Shown: positions 31,778 to 43,961 of the stretch, one piece after another
Layout of the letters: every line of letters begins with the position of its first letter
How positions within the stretch are numbered: the first letter of the stretch is position 1
NCBI GenBank assembly: GCA_951640165.1
Contig: OX621255.1
Coordinates: 32,462,001-32,526,000 of the forward strand
Source: Pseudoips prasinana
Lineage: Eukaryota; Arthropoda; Insecta; Lepidoptera; Nolidae
DNA: 64,000 bases
Direction: 5' to 3'
Program-made: the position numbers and the translations under genes
The notes under the pieces: model-generated
The model's database searches: none
Told to the model about the DNA's origin: nothing
The model's input: only the letters and a program-made list of their open reading frames with translations

Positions 31778-32074
31778 AAATGTACTATTGCTATCAATTT
31801 GAAGTCCTAAAAGTTAACCAATATGTATGATTTGCTTACCGTATAATTGTATTAAGACTGTTACAACATTTATAACGTACACAAAGTTACATGTAATGTT
31901 ACACATTTGATTTTTAACTATTTTACAATAATCCAAATTTACAGCGATACCAATGGTGACTTTAAATTGATATCCTATGTGGGGATCGAATTCAAAACAA
32001 AAGAGCACCAAAGCAGTGTAAAATTGACTACCATAACCAATGCGCAGATACATTTGAATTAACATATATATTTA

Positions 32075-32175
32075 TAGTTTCGGAAAAAAGTAGCCGTGAC
32101 ATACGGACCGACAGACAGACATGACGAATCTATAAGGGTTCAGTTTTTTGCCATTTGGCTACGGAACCCTAAAAA
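32075..32175 (+). repeat. 3' end of ~590-bp lepidopteran repeat
   Basis: Matches the right end of 62707-63298: GACGAATCTATAAGGGTTC and CTACGGAACCCTAAAAAT. Confidence 0.75.
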
Positions 32176-32465
32176 TACGAATAGATAAAACTAGGTACTC
32201 GTAGGTTGTTACATAGCAGGATGTTATAAATAAGAAGGAGTAGGTACCGAGCTGTGCTAAGCCGGGTTACATAAGTAGCACTTTCCTTGAGAAATATTTG
32301 CACTTTGCACATATTTTGCTACGAGTACAAATAGAGACTGGTGCAGCGCTCCCTAGTACTACTTGTGACTGCTTAACCAATGTGGAACATTAATAGTGTC
32401 AATTGTAATATAGTCCGATGAGGTATGTCGTCGATAGACTATATATGTTAATGAAGATAACAAAT

Positions 32466-32605
32466 ATCTTGGGACCCAGACTCAGGACTAACAGACATGT
32501 TCAAGCAGACAAATATCTGTCCTGGGTGGGAATCAACCCCACGACCTTTGGCGTGAAAAGGAAGCATTTGCCAACCATGAACCACGCCAACATGCCCGTC
32601 AAAAT
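32466..32605 (-). repeat. SINE family C, head half
   Basis: Ends with the A box (TGGCGTGGTTCATGG on the - strand); the 3' tail is lost. From 32606 to 33000 nothing is recognised. Confidence 0.7.
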
Positions 32606-33003
32606 ATGAGGTCGATATGACGATGATATCTGACAAACTCCTATAATGTCAGGAAGCATTGAACTCAATCGCCGACGGTGCGTTGAAATCAAAATTTCAG
32701 CAACTGGTAGTATTCCCAGAAGTCTAGATTTATATTCCGAAAGTACAGCACACATTCGCCGAAAAGCCTAACGTCCTCTTAACCTTTTCAAGGCTTTCAA
32801 GGTTGAGAGCACGCCTCTTCTTACGCTTACCTATAGACCGTGTGATTGGATAAGACACCCCTTCAGGAAGCTTGAAAGAATAGGACGAAAATTGAAGTAA
32901 CTAAAAAATATTAATCATTGTGAACGAACTGCGTCTACGGCGCGGCGGCCAATGTTAACGCAGGGAAGTCAGCTACGCATGACACGTTATTGAACACAAG
33001 TGC

Positions 33004-33110
33004 GCAGACGGTTGGCGTGGCTGGTAAATACTTGCTTTATACGCCGCAGGTCGTTGGTTCGATTCCCACCCAGGACAAATATTTGTGTACATGGATGTGT
33101 GGATAACGTC
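33004..33110 (+). repeat. SINE family C, head half
   Basis: TTGGCGTGGCTGGTAAATAC and GGTTCGATTCCC; the tail is absent. Confidence 0.7.
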
Positions 33111-33139
33111 CAAATCAAAACCTAGAGGTACATTCACGC

Positions 33140-33470
33140 TCTTTTTTTTTTTTTTTTTTTCGTGTTGGACACCTTTTATAGGTCCCCGCCGTTTGGGGGA
33201 GACGACGGGGTATGTGGGAGTCCACAGGGTTACCGACTAAAACCACCACGGCAGCCTAGCCTCTACATGCTTATAGTGATGGCTCCGGGAACACGAAACG
33301 ATTGCCATCCGGAACCACATTCACGGTCTACCGGGGGCTGATTGCTAGAGAGATTAACTTCTTAGCATCTCCTTTCTTTTGAGGTCACTTTAGGCTGTCG
33401 GTTACGCTTAGTCGTCACACAACAACCGGTAAGCCAGGTCAGGGGCCTGCTGGGTGGCGTTACTGACTTG
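33140..33470 (-). repeat. Family X retroelement 3' end (antisense)
   Basis: Opens with a poly-T run (antisense polyA), then TCGTGTTGGACACC and CCGACTAAAACCACCACGGC, homologous to 30610-30650. Related but diverged copy. Confidence 0.6.
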
Positions 33471-33757
33471 GTGGTATAAAGTACTGGTTTATTCTCATGG
33501 GTAGTTTTAGCTCCTTAAATATTACTTTCTATTTACGATACACGTTCTATATTATATAAGTTATGTAGAAACTACTTAGAAATGAAATGTCGTAATCACT
33601 TAAGTAGGCACTTAGTTTGACAACCTATAGCCTGGGACTTAGGAACCTTTCTCTTACTACCCGTGATTTATACATACAACACCTAAGAAATTCTAGGTCC
33701 AGTCGAACGTTAAGTTTCAGTTGTGGTTCAGTACATAATAAATATAATATAAATATC

Positions 33758-33822
33758 TTCTGACAAATAACACTCCATCTGATCCCAATTGAGGCAGAGC
33801 CTGTACTATGGATACCAGGCTA
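33758..33822 (-). repeat. SINE family C tail
   Basis: CCATCTGATCCCAATTGAGG and GTACTATGGATACCAGG. Between 33471 and 33757 nothing is recognised. Confidence 0.5.
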
Positions 33823-33939
33823 TTAATACACTAACGATCTTATAATGCAGGGGACGCTTATTGTTAAATTGAAAAGGTACCGTCAGGAATAAATCTTTCC
33901 TGATACTCGGTTACTGAAGAACCTTAGAACTCAGGGTAT

Positions 33940-35020
33940 TTTACTGGGTTTGAAACCCAGGAAAGGACCGGAGGGAAGGAAGGAGGAAGGTGTTAAAGTG
34001 TTTGTACGAAAACGCCACCATGTCAGTGCGACTCAGGACCAGAACTCAAAACCTATTCAATTGCAGCGAGGCGTGAGACAAGGAGACGTCATATCTCCGA
34101 AACTGTTCACCACTGCATTGGAAGATGTCGTCAAGGTTCTGGACTGGGAAGGCTTTGGCGTCAATGTCAATGGCGAGTACTTCACCCACCTTAAATTTGC
34201 CGACGATATGGTAGTCATGGCTGAGGCCCTTGACGGCCTCGGTACAATGCTCGATGGCCTCAGCAGAGTCTCTCAAGAAGTGGGTCTGAAAATGAACATG
34301 GATAAGACGAAAATCATGTCGAACATCCATGTTGCACCCACTCTAGTTAAAGTTGGAGACTACACTCGAAGTTGTAGAGAACTAAATTTACCTAGGACAG
34401 ACCATCCAACTAGGTAGGTCCAACTTCGAAAAGGAGGTCAATCATAGAATCCAACTCGGCTGGGCAGCGTTCGGGAAGCTACGTAATATATTCTCGTCCC
34501 AAATACCGCAGTGTCTCAAGTCGAAAGTCTTCGACCAGTGTGTGTTGCCAGTGATGACTTACGGAACAGAGACGTGGTCGCTCACTATGGACCTTATCAG
34601 GCGGCTCAAGGTCACCCAAAGAGCAATGGTTGGAGTTTCCCTGCGAGATCAAATCAGAAATGCTGAGATCGCAGGCGAACCAAAGTAACCGACATAGCCC
34701 AAAGAATTGCCAAACTGAAGTGGCAGTGGGCAGGGCACATAGCTCGTAGAACTGTCGATGTCGCAGGAAAACTCCGAGCATAGCCCTCTCCATTGCTATT
34801 TCAATGACCCTGAGCCGTCTTATAAGGCCCATAGGAAACATACGTATCGCATAGGCCCATAAGACGCAGCGTGGACAGGCCCCCTACATGGTGGACCGAC
34901 GATCTTGTGCGGATCGCGCGAAGCCGCTGGATGCATGTGCAGCGCAAGACCGGCTATTGTGGAGATCCTTGGGGGAGGCCTTTGTCCAGCGGACTGAATT
35001 CGGCTGATAGGATGATGATG
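33940..35020 (+). mobile_element. RTE-type LINE, truncated and rearranged
   Basis: Encodes the RT palm: LQRGVRQGDVISPKLF (about 34060-34110) and the catalytic FADD at 34195-34206, then KMNMDKTKIM. A frameshift near 34366 breaks the frame, which resumes with SNFEKEVNHRIQLGWAAFG, VLPVMTYGTETWSL and KLKWQWAGHIARR (to 34754). An inverted piece follows (34755-34848), and then the normal 3' end with WTDDL and (GAT)n. 5' truncated; defective. Confidence 0.82.
34755..34848 (-). repeat. Inverted RTE segment inside the RTE LINE
   Basis: On the - strand it encodes GLIRRLRVIEIAMERAM, homologous to LIRRLKVTQRAMVG encoded at 34590-34640 on the + strand. It differs at about one base from 38293-38381. Confidence 0.7.
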
Positions 35021-35025
35021 ATGAT

Positions 35026-35238
35026 AATGATCCTGAGACATTATTCACACACGGCCATCTATTCCCAAACTAAGCAGGGCTTGTACTATGGAAACCAAAT
35101 ACCTAGTATACTACATACGCCCAGACCCAGGTCAAACAGACATGTCCATGCATAAATATATCTGTCCTGAGTGGGAATGGAACCCACGACCTGCGGCGTG
35201 AAAGGCAAGCATTTACTAACCACGCTAACCGGGCCGTT
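35026..35238 (-). repeat. tRNA-headed SINE, family C
   Basis: Full-length: GGCCATCTATTCCCAAACTA to a head with GGTTCCATTCCC and GTTAGCGTGGTTAG on the - strand. Confidence 0.8.
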
Positions 35239-35303
35239 ATCATTGTTTTAATATTCTAAAATATAAACTGATAACATAAGACATAAAAATATTATATTGT
35301 TTA

Positions 35304-35620
35304 CTATCTGTGCGCCGCGGTTTTACCCGCGTTAAACTTTTTAAATTATCACAGCTCCTCCCCGTAGGTGATAGCGTGATACTATGTAGCCTATATGTTG
35401 ACCCGACCTCTTAGTAATATTCATGCAAAATTTTAAGTAAATCCATGCAGTACTTTTTGAGTTTAGCCCGGACATACATACAGACAAACAGATAAACAGA
35501 CATAAATTATAAAAACCGTATTTTTGGCTTCGATATCGATTGTAGATCACGCCCCAGGTATTCTTTAAAAAAATATCCAATGTACAGTTTCGAGTTTCCT
35601 ACGATTTTATTATACGCAGA
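35304..35620 (-). mobile_element. Non-autonomous Helitron, decayed ends
   Basis: The same family as 11243-11515 and 55755-56026. The terminal CTAG reads CTAT and the 5' end is altered. About 35 bp longer than its relatives (TGTTGACCCGACC part retained). The following 35621-36180 shows nothing recognisable. Confidence 0.7.
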
Positions 35621-36184
35621 GTATATAAACGCCTGGAAGAACATCTTATTGTATTTCACGTTTTTGTTAAGAGCTTTAATATAGGCACTTAGCGATATTT
35701 TTCAACGAGAAAAAATTATTTTATATGCATCTTTTACTTCGTATATTTAAATAAGTTTATTAAGGGTTCAACATAGGTAATGTGGTTTCCTAGGAAGGAT
35801 CTTCCGCAGCGCCACTATTTTAAATAAAAGTTTAAGTCCAAACAGATTAAGACTATTTTTGAAGATAACTAGAAATTTATAGATATTAAAAAAAACATAT
35901 CTTTTATGTAATTATGTAACTTAAATGTGTTAAAGAAAAGATGATTGCATCAGGGAGAATGACGTGTGGGGTGCGGCACTTAACTGAACGTGTCTTCCAA
36001 ATATTTTCGAACCACATCTAATAAATGGACGTAAAGTTTACTATAATACTGTTTAAATTTACTTAAAAATGTTAGCGAATAAATTTGCATACTATAAAAT
36101 TATAATTTTTGGCTACAAGATTTCTTAAAAGTTTTTAATGTGAATGTATATTTCAATAAAGTTTGCAAAGACTAAATATGTGTC

Positions 36185-36325
36185 CTTGACCACCTAGCTG
36201 CGGTCGGCAACTCGCATTCCGAGCGCGGTGACCGAGGCAACCCCCTCCAATAGTAATGCAAATGTTATAGAAACATTTGCAGGAGGCCTATGTTCAGCAG
36301 TGGACGATATTATGCTGATGATGAA
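36185..36325 (+). repeat. Family E retroelement end
   Basis: Reverse-oriented relative of 24266-24380: GGCAACTCGCATTCCGAG and GGAGGCCTATGTTCAGCAG. From 36330 to 36800 nothing recognised. Confidence 0.55.
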
Positions 36326-36839
36326 ACAAAGTTCGGCAGTGGGAAATTAGTTAAAAACTTTCAGCGGGGCAGTAAGGGGAAGTACCTTTTCCATTGCAGC
36401 TGTACGAAAATGGTCTTAAGAGACTATCCATTATTTTTTTATGGAATTGTGACCCCCATTCACAGATTTTCAAACAAAATTACAGTTAGCAAGAAAATAG
36501 CTAATGAATTATAATATTTAATAAATTTTAAAATTTTACACAATTTTTTTTATTGCAATCGATCCTGTTTCTAAACTGACCAAAAACTTATACTTACCTT
36601 GGCGTAATCAAAAAGTCACAAAGTGCAAAAAACTTTTCCCTAACATTTTGTAGTTGTGTTGTGCACTCATGTTATTTTAGATTAAAGTTGATTTAATGTG
36701 ATATTGTATATGACGACTCGGGACGCTTTGGGGAACTGGACGGCACTGAGCAATAGACTAGAGATATCAAGCATAAATCTACATTTAAGAGAACTCCTCT
36801 CCCAGTTTTATCTACGCACGATATATTAAAGTGCAGGTG

Positions 36840-37081
36840 TGTCCCCGCTAATAAAGTAAACAGGTATCCGACACCAGCAGGGGAGACTCGCAGAGATCGA
36901 GGTCAGGACCCACAGGTTACGTATTCTGTCACGCGCGTATGACCCGCCGACTTTAATCTTCTGGACCGGTACAGGGTGCTTCTCTAGATATAAAGTCCCC
37001 AATAACATTTTGTCTGCCTGACTTGAACCCAGGACCTCACTATCTACAACTGAACACGCTACCACTAAACTAACGAGGCAG
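36840..37081 (-). repeat. tRNA-headed SINE, family A-like head
   Basis: On the - strand CTGCCTCGTTAGTTTAGTGG with B box GGGTTCAAGTC. The body differs from other family A copies. Confidence 0.6.
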
Positions 37082-37339
37082 CTAAATAAAGTCATTACAT
37101 CCGTAACACAAACTATTAACATTATTACAAGTAGGGCATTTGTTCAATAGAATTGGTACAAACGCGGAGATAGCCATTGATATCAGACTATTATGACGAA
37201 ATTAGAGGAAATGAGTTGCTTACAATTATTTACTAGTGCATCGTTGTAGAGCACGATAAGAGAGACATTATATCCAATAGTAATAAGCTGACACAATCAG
37301 TCAACGGCCGACTATCTCCTTAATAGGGCTGGCCTAAAA

Positions 37340-38065
37340 AAAAAACTTGAATATGTTCTTCGTCATTTCGATCGCTGGTGTGCTAAACGAAGCTCTAAAC
37401 TGAAGCTTCATCACAGGCCACAGGTGAATGATGAACTGGACATTGGCGCTAATGTCCGCTTCATCGGCGCGGAGAGAGTATGGCTGGCTTCACCCCCACC
37501 CTGGGTGCCGCCCCCGGATCGCTGGCGTTTATGATCTCGGGACGAGGTACCCTGCTGTAGCTCAGGTTACCTAAACGCGCTTGTGCGTGCTGGGTGGCAT
37601 TCGGGCCCTCCCCCTCCCAGGATGAGAATCTCGCAAACGCTCAGTGTACAGCGAGATGATTATGATGAGGCGCTCATAGCTAGATGCTCTCACCGGTCCG
37701 TAAGCGAACGGTGAGGTTAAGCAACTAGGCTCGCGGTCAGTCCATAGATGGGTGACCGTCAAAGTGGATTAATTTCTGAGCGTCTCCGTGCTTCGGAGGG
37801 CACGTTAAGCTGTCGGTCCCGGTTGTAGTCATTAGACAACAGTCGTTAAGCCATGTCAGAGGCCTACTGGGCGGCTGGAACAACTCTGACACTAGGGTTA
37901 CCACTACCCACACGATAAGCAAGCAAGTGTACAGTGGGGGTACTGGCGAGATCGTTCACGAGTACCCAGAGCCCCCGCTACAAGCACTGTGAGGCTGGCT
38001 ACCGTGGTGGTGTTAGTGGGTCGAGCCCCACACAACGTGCGACTTGTGCATTTTCACCACGTAAA
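37340..38065 (+). repeat. Family X retroelement, sense copy
   Basis: Polyadenylated non-LTR element end, split by the 5S SINE. The first part translates through VRFIGAERVWLASPPPWVPPP; the 3' part (37935-38065) ends ACGTGCGACTTGTGC, CACCACGTAAAAAAAA. This is the uninterrupted relative of the target of the 26170-30599 transposon. Confidence 0.7.
37652..37925 (+). mobile_element. 5S-rRNA-derived SINE (274 bp)
   Basis: Flanked by 9-bp duplications AGTGTACAG (37643-37651, 37926-37934) inside family X. The head mirrors the 3' half of insect 5S rRNA, with pol III internal elements GGTTAAGCAACTAGG (box A), GCTCGCGGTCAGTCC (intermediate) and GATGGGTGACCG (box C). A ~140-bp body unlike 5S follows, with GAGGGCACGTTAAGCTGTCG, and a GCAAGCAAG-type end. 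Copies at 43580 and 49384. Confidence 0.85.
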
Positions 38066-38139
38066 AAAAAGGGCACAGTTGAATGCTCCAACCGGATCGT
38101 ACGTGATCGGCAAGGTTTACGGGACCGCTTCCGGCGGTT

Positions 38140-38385
38140 TGTAGGGGGCCTGCCCACGCTGCGTCTTCCGTGGTCGCCACTCAAGAACCTTTCTGCTCCA
38201 GTGGCTGTTAGTTCTATGTGCTATGTGCCCTGACCACGGCCACTTCAGCTTGGCAATTGTTTACACTTGAGGATTTCAACTTTTCTGATTCGATGTCGCA
38301 GGAAAACTCCGAGCATAGCCCTCTCCATTGCTATTTCAATGACCCTGAGCCGTCATATAAGGCCCATAGGAAACATACCGACATA
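38140..38385 (-). repeat. RTE LINE fragment
   Basis: On the - strand it carries RRSVGRPPTN and, at 38293-38381, the same GLIRRLRV-type segment as 34755-34848. Confidence 0.6.
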
Positions 38386-38614
38386 CATACATTTCTAAAT
38401 ATATATATTAATTGTAGCCTATATGTTAATTTAGTGTATAAGTCCAAATGACATCATGCTTGTAAGGAGGAGTTCAAAATGCTAAAAGAGATATACATAT
38501 ATTTATAGCCAGAAGCCTGGATACTTAATGCTTTTCATTATTACTAGTTTTAAAATAATACACTTCGGTGCCCCATCCCCTACTGCAGTCATAATACTCC
38601 TTATAGTGTTCATA

Positions 38615-38755
38615 GTACAGGTGCTGGCACATCCGGCTACCCCAACCTGTCAAATTTCTTTTATGAATTTTCAACTTTAACACATAAGCTTAAGGTTCAC
38701 TTTCAATTGGGACTATTTGACAGACTGGGGTAGCTTGATGTGCTGGCGTCTGTAC
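38615..38755. repeat. 141-bp MITE, copy 2 of 3
   Basis: Reverse orientation relative to copy 1; right end GCTGGCGTCTGTAC. Confidence 0.75.
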
Positions 38756-39670
38756 ATAGAGTGGCCCTGATGCCCGTTCTCTACTAAAGAATTAAATTAA
38801 TAAATAAAAAAAGGATTCCTACCAAGTTTCTGGCAGTGTTTGTCAGTAGATGCCACGTAAAGCACTGCGCGGTATGCTAATAAAAATTACCAATGATGAT
38901 TTCACATAAATGGAATACGGAACAGATGAATTTTGAATTTTATCCCCACGAGACGACTACTACGCACCCACTGGATGAGATAAGTGGTGATATTTGTTGG
39001 AGGTTCCATATCACTGCACTGGCAGCATTCTATATATAAATAGTAATCTGCCACATTAAGCGTGTTTTGACTTGTTGGTTGTCATTCCGTAAAAGTGAAT
39101 AAAACTGTCTTGACTGTAATGTGCGTTTTATATAAGTCTATATAATAACATAGGTTCACCTGCGTACTCTGTACAACAATTTCCTACAATATTTCACCAC
39201 ATACCAATCAAATATTATGCATCTTGAAGGGTAAATAAGTGGCATACTTGACGGATGATCTTTAACAACATAAGTTAGACTACTTATGATAAGTTATGAT
39301 GCAACATTATTCTGGATTTGTGAATAACAAATTAATTTTTGTTTTATTGAATATGTAAATATTTTCAATACTTAAGTTAATTCAATTTTGTATTTCTATA
39401 GTTAATACGTTAGTTTATATAATTTTATTCAATTAAAATGGTATTTTATTAAATAAACCAGATTTTTATACAATAAAACACTTATAATAAATACAAATCA
39501 CTTAAAAGACCCTCCAAACTTTCCATCATAACTGCCTTCCATTAACACCTTGGCCTTGCGCCTTTTCCAAAGTAGTCAACAAGGTTACATTGTAACAGAT
39601 TCACAACTCGCGTATTGGTCGATGTTCGATTTATTAGTCTATAAGCCCAGCTTCAGATTTGGATTGCAAA

Positions 39671-39805
39671 GTACAGACGCCAGCACATCAATCTACCCTA
39701 AACTGTCAAGTTTCCCCAATTGAAAGTGAATCTTATGCTTATGTGATCAAGTTGAAATCTATAAAAGAAATTTGACAGATTGGGATAGCTGGATGTGCTG
39801 GTATC
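39671..39805. repeat. ~135-bp MITE, copy 3 of 3
   Basis: Left end GTACAGACGCCAGCACATC intact, right end worn (GATGTGCTGGTATCAC). The stretch 38760-39670 between copies has nothing recognised. Confidence 0.7.
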
Positions 39806-39859
39806 ACTGAACTCAAAGACAAAAACAACCTATTATAAGTTTAAACCAGGCTTATCACA

Positions 39860-40165
39860 CGCGGGCTGCGGTGGCAGTATGAGAAGTGAACTCTACTGGC
39901 GCCACGTGCAAGCAGCCCCGGGAAGACAGCGAAATGTTTGTGGCGCAGTCGCTGTGCCGTACTGGCAGGATTCGGCAATTGGGGAGGGCAACTCACAGCC
40001 CTCCGAGCAGTATACCCGTGTTCCCGGGGCTCCCCCTATCAGGCGCCAGAAGAAGTCCATGTCAGGTTAGGTTTAGTCGGTGCGTGTCCGACATTTTTGC
40101 GGGTGACATGCGCATCCACCTGGTACATACAAGTGGATGGATAGGCATTCCCCCTGCCTTATCAA
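39860..40165. repeat. GC-richer segment, likely retroelement debris
   Basis: Compositionally unlike its AT-rich flanks. Three short overlapping frames are open but none shows a motif I know. Probably LINE-derived. From 40166 to 40760 nothing recognised. Confidence 0.3.
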
Positions 40166-40764
40166 AAAAAATGTCTTATCACACGCACTCAAATTTGTGA
40201 ATTCTAAGACTATTCAGTATCGATATGATCGGTTTTGGTTGCTGGTTACCTGCATAGTTGTGGTAGCTGCGATTTCTTTTCATTATTTCGTAACTCAGAA
40301 GCACTTACCTCTAAGTATTGCATTCGTTTTGAATTTAACAAGCCGTGTCAAGTAACATACACTTGACCAATTTTCCAAAAAGTCAAGAACTGTCGAAAAA
40401 TACATAAAATTGTGATTCCGTCATCACATCAAGTGGCAAACAAACTTTATTACATTTACGAAAGTCAGTTTATTAACCTTACCAATTTCATAAACAAATT
40501 TAAGATTTTGCGTTTATTATGTTACCTATTTCACGAACAAATGGTATTATGTAACATTTTAAAATTTCAGTCTAGACTAGAGGCTAATAATTCATAAATA
40601 TTTTAATTAAACTTCTAAGATCGGAAATGTCATGGTGAACATTGCGTCAAACATATAATGTTTCTCTGTACCACAAGAGTATGATACCGCCACCTCACAT
40701 ACATCACACATCACAGAGAATTTATTTAACAAAAAATCTCAATACTTCATTATCTCTGGTTGAA

Positions 40765-40801
40765 CACGCTACCGCCCACACACTAGTCCAAAGAGGCAGT
40801 A
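40765..40801 (-). repeat. SINE family A head fragment
   Basis: GTTGAACACGCTACCG then AGAGGCAG, i.e. the tRNA-like head only. Confidence 0.45.
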
Positions 40802-40827
40802 TAAGTCTCAATATAATAACTGTACCT

Positions 40828-41065
40828 ACTGTATTAGTGGAGCATCGGTGTAATCCATGGCCCACCCTAACATCGTGCCCAGCCTGCCTGACACATGTTC
40901 ATGGCAGGATCTTAAGAATGCCACAAGTAGGGAAATCAGTGAGACCACGTTCTGGGCCACAAAAATTAATGAGCTTGTCATCGAAAACCTCCAAAAAGTA
41001 TATAGTAACCATGGAGCTATTACAAAGAGGAGACGTTGTAATTCGATTTTTCTATGAAACAACGC
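40828..41065 (+). pseudogene. LINE C-terminal fragment
   Basis: Aligned by eye with 55395-55545: GGAGCATCGGTGTAATCCAT, ACATGTTCATGGC and CACGTTCTGGGCCACAAAA. Encodes a decayed CPxC-type C-terminal motif of a LINE. Confidence 0.6.
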
Positions 41066-41395
41066 GTGACAATTTGCGGGGGGGAGAGGGTGTTACATCC
41101 CGCTTACTTCTTTATTTTCCATTTACCGGTCAATAGGTAAACTATTCGCATGTTTTGTCGACTATAATTAGTAGTAACGTAACTTTCTTACACTAGATGT
41201 CACTGTCACAGAATGCAACAGGGCTCATAACTTCATACCAGGGAGTACTGCTTTTTATTACTTTTGCGAACCATAAGGATATCTTTTTTTTATTGACAGT
41301 GATATTATTATAAAATAAATGTGAGAATAAAAAGGTCATTGATGAATGATGATTGAAGATTATGGGATTTTGTTAATGACTTATTTTACAAAAAA

Positions 41396-41640
41396 AGCGG
41401 CTGAGTCGGACTCGGCCATCAAGAGTTCCGAGCTGCAAGTATTTGAGTTTATTGAATGAAAGAACCGCAATTTAGCGGTTTAATATTCATGACGTATAAA
41501 AAAACTACTTATTAGATCTCGTTCCAACCAATTTCCGGTGGTAATTTGCATGGAATTGTATAGGTATCATATATATTTTTTAGTTTTATAATTCTCTTAT
41601 TTTAGAAGTTAATATGGACAGGTAAAAGCTATGAGGGCCT
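41396..41640 (+). repeat. ~590-bp lepidopteran repeat, 5' part
   Basis: GCTGAGTCGGACTCGGCC and the GATCTCGTTCCAACCAATTT line match 62707-62930. From 41640 to 42900 nothing else recognised. Confidence 0.65.
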
Positions 41641-42909
41641 AGTAGATATGGATTTAGGTAGCGCTGATAGAAGCCAAATGGCTACCCAAGCTTATGTTTT
41701 TCAGTTAGTTGCAATCAATGATTCCTGGAAACTACCATTAGCTTATTTTTTATTGACAGTATTAAAGCAGATTCACATAAAACGAATTAGAAAAATGCAA
41801 TCAAATCGGTGTACAAATTCGTTCTGTGACATTCGATGACTGTAAAAGCAACATTGCAACAATAAAAACACTGGGTTGAGAATTGGATGATATAAAAAAC
41901 TTAAACACTGATTAAAACACCAAAGTGTTGATTATAATGTAGTTGTATTTTAAGACGCGTGTTGGAGTACTTGAAGTTCTTAATTTAAATTAAGTAAACA
42001 ACGAGCATACTAATGAAGGGAAGTAGGTACTTTAATTAAATTACTGTACATAGAATATTTAATTTATAGGAGATTGTATTTTTTTTGTGCAGTGCATTCC
42101 ATGTTTAAGTACTTTCTATTTATGTTACAGCTGCGGGACAATAGGTAAAATAACTGGATCCTAATTACGGCCCTGTTTTTGTTATGTTCATATTTGTTCG
42201 ATAGATGGCGGTTTTTTTTTTAATTATATTAAAAGCTACAAAAATGTATTTTGGCCATTAAAGGGGTTTTACGAATGAATGTAAAACAAATTTCAGTACA
42301 TACGATTATTAGATTATGATAGTACTGAGCTCTGCGTACCTAAATATTTTTTATTCCCATGACCCCAAGTATCGCCATCTAATGTCGTGTAGAATTATTG
42401 TTCGAAACGCCGACATTAAGGGAATTTTCTAGAACTATTTTGATAAAAAATCGAATAAAATTACTTACAAATGAAATTTGATGCCATCCATAGCATTAGA
42501 ACGTCTGTCCGAGTAGTTTTTACAAGATAAAACACAACACTTCATTATTTTTATCTTCTAGCGCAAATATAGCTGTAAATTGTGAACGTGACGTAGTTGT
42601 GCACAGGACGAACGCCAACAATACATTGACTTAGGCCACGCCTACATATTGACGTTTGGACTCAGTTGAAAATCACAGTGCTCTGTTGCTTAGGCCGTCT
42701 CCTCTTTGTAATAGCTCCATGATAGTAACAATGATATGGTAAAGTCTCTAGACAACCAAAAAAAATTGTATTTTTGTTTTAGTATGACAAGTATATGTAT
42801 ATAGAGCCCGATGTCCAACAAGGCTCCATAGGCTACGATGACCGCTTACTTGAAGCATCCAAAGTCTATGGTGACCTGATACTTCATGCTTGCAATATCA
42901 GGGACATCA

Positions 42910-43080
42910 CTCTATCGAGGTATAATTATAAAGGCGAAAGTTTGTGAGCGTGTATGTTTGTTACTTCTTCATGACTAAACGACTGTAGCAATTTTAATAA
43001 AATTTGGTATGGAGCTAGCTGACACCCTGAATTAACATATATGTAAAATTTTACGCGGGTAAAACCACGGGGCACTTGTC
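42910..43080 (+). mobile_element. Non-autonomous Helitron remnant
   Basis: Relative of 44521-44702 in the other orientation: ATAAAGGCGAAAGTTTGTGA, and a 3' GCGGGTAAAACCACGGGGCAC with CTAG decayed to TTGT. Confidence 0.65.
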
Positions 43081-43313
43081 TATACTAATATTATGAATAG
43101 GTAACGTTTGTGATGTTGTAAGGAGTAATCTCTGGATCTACTGAACCGATTTGCAAAATTTTTTAACCAATAGAAAGCTACGTTACTGTGGAGTATCATA
43201 GGCTATGAAAAAGAAATTATTCCGAACTTTTAACCTGAATTATTACGCGGGACAAACGGGCAGGGACAAAAATATTTATAACCGGAATGATGTCCGCGGG
43301 CACAGCGAGTATG
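43078..43313 (+). mobile_element. Non-autonomous Helitron, second family
   Basis: Starts TCTATACTAATATTATGAAT directly after the previous one and ends CCGCGGGCACAGCGAGT (CTAG decayed to CGAG). Confidence 0.6.
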
Positions 43314-43579
43314 ATATTTAAATGGTAAATGGTATTACAAATACTGACATCTCTGTAAACGTCACTGTACAAATCGGCTTAAAGAGTGTTGAATAACAAA
43401 CAATAACATTGTTACGCCGTCAAAATAAAACCATTAATAATTTTCACGATTTGACTCCATCTGACCTCTGCACAATGATACCGAAATAAACCACGATTGC
43501 ATTATGTAACTGTTGACTGGTTCACAAAGACTTAACATGACAAATTATATAGAATTAGAAACGCAGTTCTTCGTCTAAG

Positions 43580-43695
43580 CTAAGGAGGCGCTCACAGCTA
43601 GATGCTCTCATCGGCCCGTAAGTGATTGGCGAGGGCAAGCAACTAGGCTCGCGGTCAGTCTATAGATGGGTAACCGCCAAAGTGGACCAAATCCT
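43580..43695 (+). repeat. 5S-derived SINE, head
   Basis: GCAAGCAACTAGGCTCGCGG and GATGGGTAACCGCC; the body is replaced by a family B SINE. Confidence 0.7.
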
Positions 43696-43726
43696 GTGTT
43701 CATGCTATGTCCATGACATGCCATGT

Positions 43727-43955
43727 CCATGCAAGCTGGTGGTACTGGGTCCGAATCCCAGTAAGTGCAAGTATTTGTGTGATGAGCACGAATATTTGTT
43801 TCTGAGTCATGGATGTTTTCTATGTATATAAGTATTTATCTATCTATATAAGTATGTATATCGTCGCCTGGTACCCATAGTACAAGCTTTGCTTAGTTTG
43901 GGGCTAGGATGATCTGTGTGACATTGTCTCTAGATATTATATTATTATTATATGA
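43727..43955 (+). repeat. SINE family B, head truncated
   Basis: Starts at AAGCTGGTGGTACTGGG; A box missing, B box and tail present. Confidence 0.75.
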
Positions 43956-43961
43956 TGTTGA

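Noticed and set aside
37675..37760. Possible 5S rRNA gene
   Set aside because: Only the 3' half of 5S is represented and it runs into a SINE body flanked by a target duplication.
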